27,131 nucleotides of DNA from a virus (IMGVR_UViG_3300028840_004062:1-27131), one strand, 5' to 3'; numbered from the stretch's first letter, positions 12,993-21,203 are shown. Numbers and translations are program-made. Notes: generated from the letters alone by a model not told the origin.

Positions 12993-13909
12993 CGCTCAAA
13001 GAATTGCTCCGGGCGATCCGGAAGCACGATGAAGGCTTGGCGAACGAAGCCGAAGGTTTCCTCGAAAACCTTTCCGAACAGGCTGGGAAGGCTGCCAAGT
13101 TGGAACGCGATCTTGGTAGTGCGAACGCCGAGATGGAGAAACTGCGAGGACAGAAGGAGGAAGCGACAGGTGAAGCTATCGCCGAGCGGAAGAAGCGACA
13201 AGCGATGCAGGGTGCGATTCAGCCTTTCCAAGAGGCTGGATTAGTTGACAAGGAAATGAAGATTACACTCGGTGCGAGCGACTTGGCCGGGCTGAAGGAT
13301 GCCTCGAATAGGATGACCGAGATGTCCAAGGAGTTGGCAGGTTTCAGAGCCATCGAGCGACGGCGAACGTTGACTGAGGCGATCGAAACTGTTTACAAGG
13401 AAAAGGGATTCACATCCGGGTTGAAAGTCTTGCTTCGAGAAGCGGAGCGGCAAGGCGAAGCCCTTGATCCTAAAAACGCGGAAGCCCTTGGCACTTTCGT
13501 AACGGAGACCGTTGCGGAACTCGGCGAAGAACTTTTCAAAGTCGAGGCGAAGAAGGTGGAAGGGGAAGAGGACAAGGACGGTAACCAGAAGGATGCGAAT
13601 GCCGACGGTGACAAGAAGCCGAAACATGCGATTCCGTCGCCAACCGGCCATAAGGTCACTGATCCGGGCGATGGTCGTCCGGCGAAGATCAACCTTTCGA
13701 CAGGTGTCGCAGGCGTTTCGCCGGATCAGGTGCCGACTTTCGGTGAGTTCCTCAAGCAATCGTACGAGGCTGCTAACTTACCGGTACCACGAGTCATCGC
13801 TCATCGGGCAGGTCAGGCTCAGACTGAGCGTGATCAGCGCAAGGCGACGACAGTCGGGAAAGGTGCCGACGACAAGCCGGTTACTGATGTCACGAAGGCT
13901 GTCAGTTAG
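12989..13909 (+). CDS. Capsid scaffolding protein (probable)
   Basis: This 306-residue, highly charged protein lies between portal and capsid genes. Residues about 20-75 form a coiled coil (EGFLENLSEQAGKAAKLERD and on), followed by more helix, then a Lys/Asp/Glu-rich flexible linker around 190-215 and a disordered, basic C-terminal third. This is the classic profile of an internal scaffold that guides procapsid assembly and then leaves. No protease domain or Ser-His-Asp pattern is visible. It overlaps the portal gene by ATGA, with a GAAGGAGATGAAG ribosome binding site. A small hairpin (about 13905-13925) covers its stop region. Confidence 0.75.
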   Translation: MTLKELLRAIRKHDEGLANEAEGFLENLSEQAGKAAKLERDLGSANAEMEKLRGQKEEATGEAIAERKKRQAMQGAIQPFQEAGLVDKEMKITLGASDLAGLKDASNRMTEMSKELAGFRAIERRRTLTEAIETVYKEKGFTSGLKVLLREAERQGEALDPKNAEALGTFVTETVAELGEELFKVEAKKVEGEEDKDGNQKDANADGDKKPKHAIPSPTGHKVTDPGDGRPAKINLSTGVAGVSPDQVPTFGEFLKQSYEAANLPVPRVIAHRAGQAQTERDQRKATTVGKGADDKPVTDVTKAVS

Positions 13910-13945
13910 TAACATCGTTAACTAAAACGAAGGAGGTCATTTACA

Positions 13946-14590
13946 ATGGCGCAAGGTATTCGCAGTACGACGGTGACTCGTCAGGCGGAGCGACCTTGGG
14001 TTGATGTGGGATCGCCGATCTTCTATGCGGAAACGCGGATGTTCGATTATTCGCAGTTGATCGCTACGGGAGGAATCGATTTCACCCATCCTTGGGTTCG
14101 CGACGACAAGAAGGTCCTCGTCCCGAGCGGAGTACCTCTGGCAGTGGACGCGGGAGGCGATTCTCGCCTCGTGTTCCCCGTGAAACGTGTCACCCTTGCG
14201 GACGACGTCACCGATACCGATACGGATTATCCGGTGAACAATACCAAGCCGTTCAAGGTGGGAGACGAAATCACGCTGGACAGTGGTACTCCTCAGGCTA
14301 TCACGGCCATCGATCATTCCACGAAGGTCCTTACGGTCGGCACGACCATCGGTGTCGCGGCTTCCAACGGCGATGAACTGTGGACGCCGGACCACGATAC
14401 GGTCGTGGGTTGTCTGCTCGATGTGGTGGACCTCACTACCGGAACGGCCGACGTACCGATCGGGATGCTCGTGGAAGGCTATGTCTTCCCGGCTGTGATT
14501 CACAATTCCATTTTCGAAGTCACCACTCAGATGCTCGCGGATCTCAAGTCGGCGAACGTTCGAGTGAACCCGGCTTCGTGGACGCCGTAA
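13946..14590 (+). CDS. Capsid decoration / head-stabilising protein (probable)
   Basis: This 214-residue, beta-rich protein has a strong AAGGAGG site upstream and sits directly before the major capsid gene, where lambda-like phages encode their decoration protein. Sequence features are extended strands such as VLVPSGVPLAVD and RLVFPVKRVTLADDV, and a repeat-like pair around the DEITLDSGTP and TKVLTVGTTIGV segments that could form a small beta domain inserted in the fold. No signal or membrane segment is present. It probably trims or stabilises the expanded capsid. An alternative is a head fibre. The call is positional. Confidence 0.62.
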   Translation: MAQGIRSTTVTRQAERPWVDVGSPIFYAETRMFDYSQLIATGGIDFTHPWVRDDKKVLVPSGVPLAVDAGGDSRLVFPVKRVTLADDVTDTDTDYPVNNTKPFKVGDEITLDSGTPQAITAIDHSTKVLTVGTTIGVAASNGDELWTPDHDTVVGCLLDVVDLTTGTADVPIGMLVEGYVFPAVIHNSIFEVTTQMLADLKSANVRVNPASWTP

Positions 14591-14608
14591 GGAAGGGAGG
14601 TGAGATAG

Positions 14609-15664
14609 ATGGGTCTTTATACCATGCAAGATTTCCAGGTTGCAGTGGAACTATCGCAACTCGCGCGACAGACTCCGTTGCCGGTGAACTTCCTTTACCC
14701 GCAACTGTTCCCGGAGATCTCCATTCGCTCCCGTGTCTTCACGTACTCCAAGGGTCTGCCGAAACTGTGGATGGCTCCGTTTCACGCGGAGTCGGCCGAT
14801 GTCCCGGCACTGCCTCGGCGTGATGTGGAGTTCAGCGAAGGAACGCTCGGCAATATCGGCATCCAGCGTCCCCTCCGTTCGGAAGAGATTATCGATGCCG
14901 CCCTTGCAGGTCGACTCGGGGAAATCGACACCGAAGACGTCCAAGACTGTGCTCGCGCCATTCAGGCGACGTACGAATACTTGGCGATGCAAGCGTTGAC
15001 GAACGGCAGTGTGGACATCAGCAACGATCGCGGCATCGTGTTCACGCTATCTTTCGGAACGTTCGGTGTCGACACGACTCCGGGTGTGGACTGGGACGAA
15101 CCGTCAACGGCTGTCCCGCTCAACGACATCGTCACCTGGTGCGAGCAGATCAAGGACAAGACGAACTATTACCCGGCTGCCTTTCTCACCTCGCAGAAGC
15201 AGGTGAATAACATCATTCAGGCGACTTCGGTCAAGGAATTGATCTGGGGATGGGCAGCCGCGACGGGGATGGTTTCGTTGCGGCAAGTGAACAGTTTCCT
15301 CAGCGAGGTTCACGGCTTGCCGCCGATTCTCGTCTACGATCAGAAGATTACCAAGGTGGACTACTCCGACGACAGCGAAAGTGCGGTTCGCACGAGCAAC
15401 GAGGATGCCTTCATCGGCTTGCCTCCTGCCGAACTGACGAACGCTCCCGGAGCGACCATCACGGGAATCACACCCGAAGCGGCTGTGGCGTATGCCGAAG
15501 TGCGGCAGAACCTGGACGCGGTCGCGGAAGGAATCTGGGTCGACCTAATCGTGGAACGGCATCCTACCGTTCGTCGCACGATTCGGGCAAAGGCGAATGC
15601 GATTCCCGCATTCCCCTACATCGGCCAGACCATGCGAGCGGTCGTCCAGAGCGACGAAGAGTAA
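14609..15664 (+). CDS. Major capsid protein (lambda gpE-like family)
   Basis: This 351-residue protein matches the phage capsid protein E family, an HK97-fold shell protein. The N-terminus MGLYTMQDF parallels the MSMYTTAQL start of lambda gpE. Residues 38-130 contain the N-arm and spine-helix region (RRDVEF, PLRSEEIIDA, ATYEYLAMQALTNGSVDI), and a P-domain segment of the type 'W....a.pl.di..w' appears near 165. The C-terminal GIWVDLIVERHPTVRRTIRAK is like other gpE relatives. GGGAGGTGAG precedes the ATG, giving strong translation, and a hairpin follows the stop, which suits the most abundant virion protein. Confidence 0.87.
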   Translation: MGLYTMQDFQVAVELSQLARQTPLPVNFLYPQLFPEISIRSRVFTYSKGLPKLWMAPFHAESADVPALPRRDVEFSEGTLGNIGIQRPLRSEEIIDAALAGRLGEIDTEDVQDCARAIQATYEYLAMQALTNGSVDISNDRGIVFTLSFGTFGVDTTPGVDWDEPSTAVPLNDIVTWCEQIKDKTNYYPAAFLTSQKQVNNIIQATSVKELIWGWAAATGMVSLRQVNSFLSEVHGLPPILVYDQKITKVDYSDDSESAVRTSNEDAFIGLPPAELTNAPGATITGITPEAAVAYAEVRQNLDAVAEGIWVDLIVERHPTVRRTIRAKANAIPAFPYIGQTMRAVVQSDEE

Positions 15665-15679
15665 ACTGGGAGGGACTCA

Positions 15680-15704
15680 GAGAGGGGCCCTCGGTCCCCC
15701 TCTC
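15680..15704 (+). terminator. Hairpin after the major capsid gene
   Basis: GAGAGGGG (15680-15687) pairs with CCCCTCTC (15697-15704) around a nine-base loop, 15 bases after the capsid stop. The following bases are pyrimidine-rich (CCCTTCCCTTTAT) but not a pure T-run, so this is probably a partial terminator or a 3' protecting hairpin. Confidence 0.55.
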
Positions 15705-15710
15705 CCCTTC

Positions 15711-15726
15711 CCTTTATCGATAAAGG
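15711..15726. promoter_or_regulatory. 16-bp perfect palindrome covering a ribosome binding site
   Basis: CCTTTATCGATAAAGG is a perfect inverted repeat whose right half contains the AAGG of the AAGGAG ribosome binding site for the gene at 15738. It could be a protein-binding operator or could fold in RNA to limit translation initiation. Confidence 0.45.
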
Positions 15727-15737
15727 AGAGATGAAAG

Positions 15738-16259
15738 ATGGCAATGAAGAATGGAACCACAGCGAAATCTAAGACTCCTCGTAAACGGGTTCCGAAGAAA
15801 GTAATCGAGGAAAATGTTTCGGAAGAAAATACCGAAGTCCTCGATTCGAGTGCCGAGCCGCAACCGCGACAAGAGGACAGTAAGGTGTTCATCTGTGTGA
15901 AAGAGATGTTCCTGCCGGTCAATCCGAAAACCGGCTTACATCTGGGAGTAGTCAATCCGAATAAGTTCAAGAAAACGAATTCGGGTGCGCTACATATCCC
16001 CGGAGATACGCAACTGGATCGACACGACTTCGAACCTGAAATGTGGAAAGCATGGATGGCTTCTGGCAAGATCGCCGAGCAAGAACTCGTCGCCATTCTC
16101 GGCACTCGTCAAGCCCTAAAGCGAGTGATTCAACTGGTCCATGATAGCAAGGGGACGCTTACCATGGAATCCCTCAAGTGGCAGGGTGGATTCAATCGCC
16201 GCACGAATCGGAATGCAGGTGTGCATACTGGTCACCACATCGGCGACGAGGAAGGATAA
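15738..16259 (+). CDS. Hypothetical head protein
   Basis: This 173-residue protein follows the capsid gene. The first 45 residues are a low-complexity, Lys- then Glu-rich tail. Residues 48-125 look folded, with KVFICVKEMFLPVNPKTGLHLGV as paired strands and EMWKAWMASGKIAEQELVAIL as a helix. The C-terminus is Asn/Arg/His-rich. It is not recognised. The layout resembles small head-associated proteins found between capsid and connector genes in many siphophages. AAGGAG at 15723-15728 serves ATG 15738; a nearer ATG at 15731 is out of frame. Confidence 0.6.
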   Translation: MAMKNGTTAKSKTPRKRVPKKVIEENVSEENTEVLDSSAEPQPRQEDSKVFICVKEMFLPVNPKTGLHLGVVNPNKFKKTNSGALHIPGDTQLDRHDFEPEMWKAWMASGKIAEQELVAILGTRQALKRVIQLVHDSKGTLTMESLKWQGGFNRRTNRNAGVHTGHHIGDEEG

Positions 16260-16263
16260 ACCG

Positions 16264-16557
16264 ATGGCTCAGATAACTTTACAGAATGCCCTGGATTACT
16301 CCTATCGGGTGAACTTTCCGATCCGGAAAGCCGCCGATCCCGATGTGCATTATGCCGTCGGAGAGAAGGTGCATTACGAAGACCTGGAAGCGATGGGAGC
16401 GGCCAAGGTATTGTACCTCCTGGAAGCGAATACCCTGCTCCTGGAGGGTGAGCCTGTTACAGCCGATGTAACGAACCCGGAGCCGGAGCCAGATGAAATA
16501 CCTGAACCTGATTCCGAGGACGATGCCATCGACTCGTCAGACCCGGAGGAGGACTAA
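16264..16557 (+). CDS. Hypothetical protein with acidic tail
   Basis: This 97-residue protein has a compact N-terminal two-thirds (ITLQNALDYSYRVNFPIRKA, VHYEDLEAMGAAKVLYLLEA) and a 30-residue tail made almost only of Glu, Asp, Pro and Ser. The start ATG 16264 follows GAGGAAGGATAA of the preceding gene by four bases. It sits in the head-tail connector cluster. The acidic tail may mimic DNA or contact basic connector surfaces, but this is speculation. No family is recognised. Confidence 0.6.
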   Translation: MAQITLQNALDYSYRVNFPIRKAADPDVHYAVGEKVHYEDLEAMGAAKVLYLLEANTLLLEGEPVTADVTNPEPEPDEIPEPDSEDDAIDSSDPEED

Positions 16558-16959
16558 ATGGCGGCAACTAATCCGACGAGCAAGTGGCGCAACGACCTAG
16601 CTGGGTTGAAGCAACGGATTCGGCACTTCCCCGCCACACAGAATTCGCCTTTCTACGATAACGACAGGTTGCTCGGTCTGGTTTATTCTGGCGAGGAATT
16701 CATCTGCCAGCCGCTCATTAGTACTTCCGGGTGGTCGGTGGCCGCTCAGAATTCGTTCGACACTGCCGTCTTGGAGATGGTGAACCTGTGGATTGTCAAT
16801 CCGGATTTCGCGAAGTCCACGAAGGATGACTTGCAGTCGCGAGCCTATTGGGATCAAGTTCCATATGCTGTAAAAACTTTCTGGGAAAACTATGCGGATG
16901 GGAAGATCCCCGGCAGTGTTACCCGAGACTTCGTGTTAGGGAGATTCACTCGTGGCTGA
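16558..16959 (+). CDS. Head-tail connector candidate (adaptor-like)
   Basis: This 133-residue protein begins at the base after the preceding stop, with a GGAGGAGG site. It appears mostly helical with aromatic patches (SFDTAVLEMVNLWIVNPDFA, PYAVKTFWENYADG). Its length and place after the capsid gene and before the gp10-like gene fit an adaptor protein that binds beneath the portal, but no signature is visible, so the assignment is from gene order only. Confidence 0.5.
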   Translation: MAATNPTSKWRNDLAGLKQRIRHFPATQNSPFYDNDRLLGLVYSGEEFICQPLISTSGWSVAAQNSFDTAVLEMVNLWIVNPDFAKSTKDDLQSRAYWDQVPYAVKTFWENYADGKIPGSVTRDFVLGRFTRG

Positions 16960-17380
16960 CCTGCTACCGAATCGGGGATTGCCGAGTGGCGCACAAGCCG
17001 AATTCAAACGGCTGACCCGGGATCTCGGGAAAGACTTGATGGCACTGGTAATGCCTGAAATTACTCGTGCCATTGAAACCGGAACGATCCGCGAGAAGTT
17101 CGATGACGATCTGAAGAAGTTGATAACCGCTTGGCGTAACGACGCACAGGTGGCCGTCTTCCAGGAACTCTCTCGTCTTTATCGGCGTGAAGTAAATCGC
17201 TATGGCTCGTATTATCGCGGCAAGATCAAAGGCATCGTGAAGCCGGAAACACCGATCTCGTTTCCTAATCCGGCTCTCGCGATTGATGCCGTTGCGAAAA
17301 GCATATGGACCAGTGCTACCGATATCGTCAAGGAAGCCCGACTGGTCTATACTTTAACCCAAGGAGCGATCAGTGGCTGA
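16952..17380 (+). CDS. Hypothetical head protein (GTG start)
   Basis: This 142-residue, helix-rich protein starts with GTG at 16952, eight bases inside the previous gene, with GGGAG upstream. Segments such as MALVMPEITRAIETGTI and VAVFQELSRLYRREVNRYGS are amphipathic helices. It overlaps the following minor capsid gene by eight bases, also with a GTG start. The two may together carry what is one MuF/SPP1 gp7-like minor head protein in other phages, with this one supplying the helical N-terminal part. That is inference. Confidence 0.55.
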   Translation: MADLLPNRGLPSGAQAEFKRLTRDLGKDLMALVMPEITRAIETGTIREKFDDDLKKLITAWRNDAQVAVFQELSRLYRREVNRYGSYYRGKIKGIVKPETPISFPNPALAIDAVAKSIWTSATDIVKEARLVYTLTQGAISG

Positions 17381-17891
17381 GACGCCGACAGTCGGACCAT
17401 TGAGTTTCGAAAGAACTTTCAACGCACAGATTTTGACGAAACGGCAACGGGAACTCCTGGAGGAGAAACTCTTGGAGTTGGAGAGCGCGACGCTTGCTAC
17501 CCGGCAAGGCATCATCAATCAGTTGCGAAGACAACTTGGTTCTCGCTTCGAGAAAATCTTTGAAGACGGAATGGTCATTTACAAGGACGGGAAGCGAGTT
17601 CCGATAAATACTTGGGCAGACATGTACGCAAGGACTTCCAGTATGGATACCATGCGATCGGCTCAAGTTTCATTTTCAAAGGACAATGGAATGGATTTAC
17701 TTGTCATAAAAAACGATCCTACTCCTTGTCCGCTCTGTATTCCGTGGAACGAACAGATCGTCAGCATAAGTGGAGAAAGTACAGAATACCCTTCCCTTGA
17801 TGACGCCAAGTCAGATTTATGGGGACACCCTAATTGCGAGTGCATCGTTCTCGGTTTGACTCCTGATCAGGTGGAATCGAGGAGGCGATAA
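17373..17891 (+). CDS. Minor capsid protein, MuF / Phage_min_cap2-like
   Basis: This 172-residue protein has the C-terminal signature of MuF (SPP1 gp7-type) and minor-capsid-2 proteins. NTWADMYARTSSMDTMRSAQ is the conserved helix, and PCPLCIPW (Cys119 and Cys122) with GHPNCEC (His152, Cys155, Cys157) forms the typical 'C..C..w.....HPNC' metal-site pattern. Such proteins are packaged in the head near the portal and may be ejected with DNA. Most relatives are longer and lie near the portal gene; here the gene is short and lies after the capsid gene. GTG start at 17373 with AAGGAG upstream. Confidence 0.72.
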   Translation: MAETPTVGPLSFERTFNAQILTKRQRELLEEKLLELESATLATRQGIINQLRRQLGSRFEKIFEDGMVIYKDGKRVPINTWADMYARTSSMDTMRSAQVSFSKDNGMDLLVIKNDPTPCPLCIPWNEQIVSISGESTEYPSLDDAKSDLWGHPNCECIVLGLTPDQVESRRR

Positions 17892-18254
17892 ATGCGGAAA
17901 ATAAATGCGACAATCAATGTCTTCGTTGATGGCGGGAAAACCAGTTGGGATCCAGCCGCTTATAATTGGGTTCTCTTCATGGAGAACTGGCCGGTTTGGA
18001 TTGACCAAGATCGAAACGAAATGGAATTCAAACGTCCGGATGGTAGCGAATTCATTTATGAATATCGCGCTCATGCTCCGATGTCAGACGACGATATTAC
18101 AACGGCGATGCTCCTGCCGAGAAGTACCAAGTTTTTAATTCAAGTGGATCTTGGAGTTTTCGGACAAGTAAACTGGATAAGCGTCGATCTTCGTTTCGTT
18201 GGAACACAGGTTACTTTCTTGGCGAACAGGGTGAATGACCAGATTGCACCTTGA
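17892..18254 (+). CDS. Head-closure (stopper) candidate
   Basis: This 120-residue protein is beta-strand-rich with several Trp and Phe residues (YNWVLFMENWPVWID, STKFLIQVDLGVFGQVNWI). It starts directly after the previous stop. In siphophages the gene before the HK97 gp10-like gene is usually the head-closure or stopper protein, about 100-120 residues and beta-barrel. Size, composition and place fit, but no sequence motif confirms it. Confidence 0.5.
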   Translation: MRKINATINVFVDGGKTSWDPAAYNWVLFMENWPVWIDQDRNEMEFKRPDGSEFIYEYRAHAPMSDDDITTAMLLPRSTKFLIQVDLGVFGQVNWISVDLRFVGTQVTFLANRVNDQIAP

Positions 18255-18257
18255 ACG

Positions 18258-18914
18258 ATGGCACAGAAAGACCGAATCATAGGGCTGGGGATGGACTCCA
18301 AGGAACTCCAAGCGTTCCTTACTGGATTGCCGAAACATGCTCAACGACTTCGTCGTTATCAAGCGGCACGATTCTTCGATGTGGCTGTGGAAGTTCAGCA
18401 TCTGGCAACGGACCTCGCGCCTACTCGCACAGGGCGACTCGTTGCCAGCATCGGCGAATACGGAGTGCGCGACGATGAACTCGGTACCCATGCGAAACGA
18501 GGAACTTCGGTGAAACTTTCGGTCGGTGCTACTCGTCCTTATGCGGACTGGCTACATGACGGCTGGCGAAATGGCGATCCTTGGTTTCTCGGAATTGGAA
18601 CACAGCCTAAAACGGCCAAGAAGAAAGCAATGAGACAATCTGGAGGACGACGGCTCACTCGGCCGTTTCGTACAGTGGCAGCCGATGGCAGTGGTGGTAC
18701 GGAAATCCGTTATGGTTACCGCTTGGGAGGATCACTTGCGAAAGCCTTGAAAGGTGGCAAGGACTATGTCGGCATGGAATATCTTCGTCGTGCTTTCGAT
18801 GCCAGAATTGGACAGTTGATGGACTGGCCGCGATTGAAAGAGGAATCAAATGAAGTTATCATTGAAAGCATCAAGGATGCCAGGAAAGCCGCCAGAACTG
18901 GAGGAAGGAAATAA
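18258..18914 (+). CDS. HK97 gp10-like neck/tail-completion protein
   Basis: This 218-residue protein carries the marks of the HK97 gp10-like family: a long N-terminal amphipathic helix, then DLAPTRTGRLVASIG (the 'aP..TG.Lr.si' block around residues 53-67), SVGATRPYADWLHDGW ('yA..vEfGt' equivalent) and, near the end, KDYVGMEYLRRAFDARI ('pFl.pA.......'). Members act at the head-tail junction or in tail completion. The protein is somewhat longer than typical (about 130-170), the extra length lying in the central Lys/Arg-rich part. It overlaps the next gene by one base. Confidence 0.75.
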   Translation: MAQKDRIIGLGMDSKELQAFLTGLPKHAQRLRRYQAARFFDVAVEVQHLATDLAPTRTGRLVASIGEYGVRDDELGTHAKRGTSVKLSVGATRPYADWLHDGWRNGDPWFLGIGTQPKTAKKKAMRQSGGRRLTRPFRTVAADGSGGTEIRYGYRLGGSLAKALKGGKDYVGMEYLRRAFDARIGQLMDWPRLKEESNEVIIESIKDARKAARTGGRK

Positions 18915-19327
18915 TGGCAGTTACCATTGATGATATCGAAGTCGCGATCATCACACGAGCACAGCCGATTCTAGGTACGGCATTTCGCTTCTTCAAGGAA
19001 CAAATGGATTCGTTCCCGGCAGGTGCGGAAACCTTCACGATTATTTTCGAACGCGGAGACTCCAGCCTACGAAGCCCGAACGATGAACTACGATTTACAA
19101 TGGTCGTGGAAGGTAAGAACTATAGCGTCGGAAAGGTGGGCGCTATGAACATATATCGCGCGTTTCACGGACTGTGGGATGTGATGTCGGTAATCGGTGG
19201 CTCTGAAGGACAGTGTGGTTTCTTCTTGTGTGATCCTCCATATCGTTATAGCGACCCTAACCAGATACTTACGGTAAGCAATATCTGGATCATCGGCTGT
19301 CGCACTTGGGCGGAAACGAGGTCGTAA
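18914..19327 (+). CDS. Tail-completion or minor tail protein candidate
   Basis: This 137-residue alpha/beta protein lies between the gp10-like gene and the tail-tube gene. It has a start helix (DDIEVAIITRAQPIL), strands FTIIFERG and LRFTMVVEGK, and a Cys-containing segment GQCGFFLCDPPY. One of this gene and the next is expected to be the tail terminator by gene order. A one-base TAATG overlap joins it to the previous gene. No signature is recognised. Confidence 0.55.
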   Translation: MAVTIDDIEVAIITRAQPILGTAFRFFKEQMDSFPAGAETFTIIFERGDSSLRSPNDELRFTMVVEGKNYSVGKVGAMNIYRAFHGLWDVMSVIGGSEGQCGFFLCDPPYRYSDPNQILTVSNIWIIGCRTWAETRS

Positions 19328-19328
19328 C

Positions 19329-19823
19329 ATGGGATACCCGGCAATCAATGACGCTCTGGAATGGCTTGTCGATAGCCTTCAGAATTCAACTGACCTGCAA
19401 GCGGTTAGCATCCCCGATGTCTGGGATGGAACGAACTTCGGTGTTTACCGAGTGGTCGGTCCTCCTCTGTCTATTACTGAAGTAAGAATCTCTTATTTAT
19501 CGGGACGAGTTCATACTGGCGTGATCTATGTTTCAACCGATGCCGTCGCCAGTGATTGGACGAGCATCGAACGAAAGAGATTCTTTATGGATAAACCGAT
19601 TACGGTGACTCTGTACGCCCGTTACGATGGTGATGAGTCGAATCACGAAGCGTTGATTGCCGCACTCAATAACCATCTTCTTCGGGAAGTGGTGGGGACA
19701 CTTGGAGGAAATGCAGTCTTGGCGGCTCCGCAACCTATGGGAGGGGAACTCCCCGACGTCAGCCTGCGAATCCAGATTGTCCGCACAGTTCTCCAAACCA
19801 CTTTTCAAGCGTTGATCAGTTAG
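19329..19823 (+). CDS. Tail terminator candidate
   Basis: This 164-residue protein precedes the major tail protein, the usual place for the tail terminator that caps the tube and joins it to the head. The plan is helix first (ALEWLVDSLQNSTDL), then strands, ITVTLYARYDG, a second helix (HEALIAALNNHLL) and a final strand LRIQIVRTVLQTTF, which agrees in outline with lambda gpU-type terminators. The identity is too low to see by eye, so this is a fold-pattern and synteny call. Confidence 0.55.
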   Translation: MGYPAINDALEWLVDSLQNSTDLQAVSIPDVWDGTNFGVYRVVGPPLSITEVRISYLSGRVHTGVIYVSTDAVASDWTSIERKRFFMDKPITVTLYARYDGDESNHEALIAALNNHLLREVVGTLGGNAVLAAPQPMGGELPDVSLRIQIVRTVLQTTFQALIS

Positions 19824-19846
19824 CCAACTAAAGGAGGTGAAATCTT

Positions 19847-21139
19847 ATGGCGTATGTAGGCGATAAATTACCGCTCGGGCGGAATGACAAGTTCACGCTC
19901 CAGCCGGAAGTTACCTATGGAACCGATCCGGGCGATCCCACACAGGATAATATCCAACCGATCGAAACCGGCAGTATCGGGGAAGCTCCTGAACAGATTC
20001 GTGCTGGAACGATCCGTGAAAGCCGCTCGATGAATCGGAAGGATAATACCATCTGGACAAGCGAAGGCGAGATGGATTGTCTGTTTCGTGGTGGGAAGGC
20101 TTCGGGCGCTGATACGGTTGCTCCGGTTACCGGTGATGCACGACCCGAAGGGATCCATCATGCGATCAAAGCTCACTTGGGAAGCGAGCAAGAAATCGCC
20201 ACTACCGCAACGATCGCAGGGTGTACTACGATACTCCTGAAATTGGATGTCGGAGGTGGCACGAATCGCGCTCTCGGGGATCCGATTGTCTGGTACGACG
20301 CTGTTCAATCCAAGATCCTTTCCCGCTTCGTGACTGACGTATCTGGTGATGATGTAAGTATCTGGCCACCCTTGGACGCTGGAGATGTTCCAGGTGCCGG
20401 TGAAGTGGTCTACGGTTCGGTAATCGTACGGCAAGTTGGAACGAAGACACTGATGCCTTCCTTGTACGGCAAGTTCTATGACGGCGATGAAATCATTCGT
20501 GGCTTCCCTGGTATTGTCATCCCCACGATGAGCATCGATGTTCCACTTGCGGAATACTCAACGTTCAGTTTCACGATGAACGGTCTTCGTGGATCGGATC
20601 CTGTAAATGGGAATGTCCCAACTGGCATCGCTGGTCCGTACAATCCGAACTTCCCTGCTCTCGGTCTGGATGCCTTCATGATGTACTATTCCAAGGGAAC
20701 GGAGGATGCAGTGTTTCCGGTGAATCCGCTCACACTGTCAGTGGAATCGAACCTGGAATTGCATACCATTACTACCCTGGAAAGCGTAGACACACCGAAA
20801 CGTCTCCGGCTTGGTATGCGGGAAGTAACCGCCACCTTGGAAGTCTTGTACGAGGATAAGGCGATCCTCGAAGATTTCCGTCGTGCCGATCGTGTTTCGT
20901 TGATCGCGGTTATCGGTCGCGATTCATACAGTGTCGGCGGAGGATGGTTACCGAAGTCCTTCAATGCCTACGTGATTGGATTGCCTCAGTGTTCCATTGA
21001 CACAGTGGAAACTACCGAGCATGAAGACACGAAGAAGCTAACCATCGGACTTACGGCCGAGCCCATTACACTCGGTCTCGGTGACACTTCGTGGCTTGAC
21101 AAGGAGTTCGTACTGGCTTACTTGGGTGAGTCTGTATAA
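19847..21139 (+). CDS. Major tail protein (tail tube)
   Basis: This 430-residue, beta-rich protein lies before the tail chaperone pair and the tape measure, where siphophages encode the tube subunit. It has an AAAGGAGGTG ribosome binding site, among the strongest in the window. The N-terminal part GRNDKFTLQPEVTYGTDPG is typical of tube proteins ('....e.tygt'). It is about twice the usual length, with an apparent extra domain (approximately residues 100-210), perhaps surface-exposed Ig-like decoration. A hairpin terminator follows its stop. Confidence 0.8.
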   Translation: MAYVGDKLPLGRNDKFTLQPEVTYGTDPGDPTQDNIQPIETGSIGEAPEQIRAGTIRESRSMNRKDNTIWTSEGEMDCLFRGGKASGADTVAPVTGDARPEGIHHAIKAHLGSEQEIATTATIAGCTTILLKLDVGGGTNRALGDPIVWYDAVQSKILSRFVTDVSGDDVSIWPPLDAGDVPGAGEVVYGSVIVRQVGTKTLMPSLYGKFYDGDEIIRGFPGIVIPTMSIDVPLAEYSTFSFTMNGLRGSDPVNGNVPTGIAGPYNPNFPALGLDAFMMYYSKGTEDAVFPVNPLTLSVESNLELHTITTLESVDTPKRLRLGMREVTATLEVLYEDKAILEDFRRADRVSLIAVIGRDSYSVGGGWLPKSFNAYVIGLPQCSIDTVETTEHEDTKKLTIGLTAEPITLGLGDTSWLDKEFVLAYLGESV

Positions 21140-21149
21140 TAGTACAATC

Positions 21150-21173
21150 GTGGGGACTCTTGGGAGTCCCCAC
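21150..21173 (+). terminator. Hairpin terminator after the major tail gene
   Basis: GTGGGGACTC (21150-21159) pairs perfectly with GAGTCCCCAC (21164-21173) around a TTGG loop, followed by ATCATTTTC. The stem is strong and the T-run short, so it probably gives partial termination and lowers expression of the genes downstream. Confidence 0.7.
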
Positions 21174-21203
21174 ATCATTTTCAGATAAAAGAAAGGATGA
21201 GAG

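Noticed and set aside
13937-14629. 230-codon open frame on the minus strand
   Set aside because: It lies wholly opposite the decoration-protein gene, has no ribosome binding site of note, and its Arg/His-rich product is typical of an antisense shadow of a codon-biased gene.
21135-21140. Perfect TATAAT at the end of the major tail gene
   Set aside because: No -35 box stands at 16-18 bases upstream, and the match is made by the last codons and stop of the gene.
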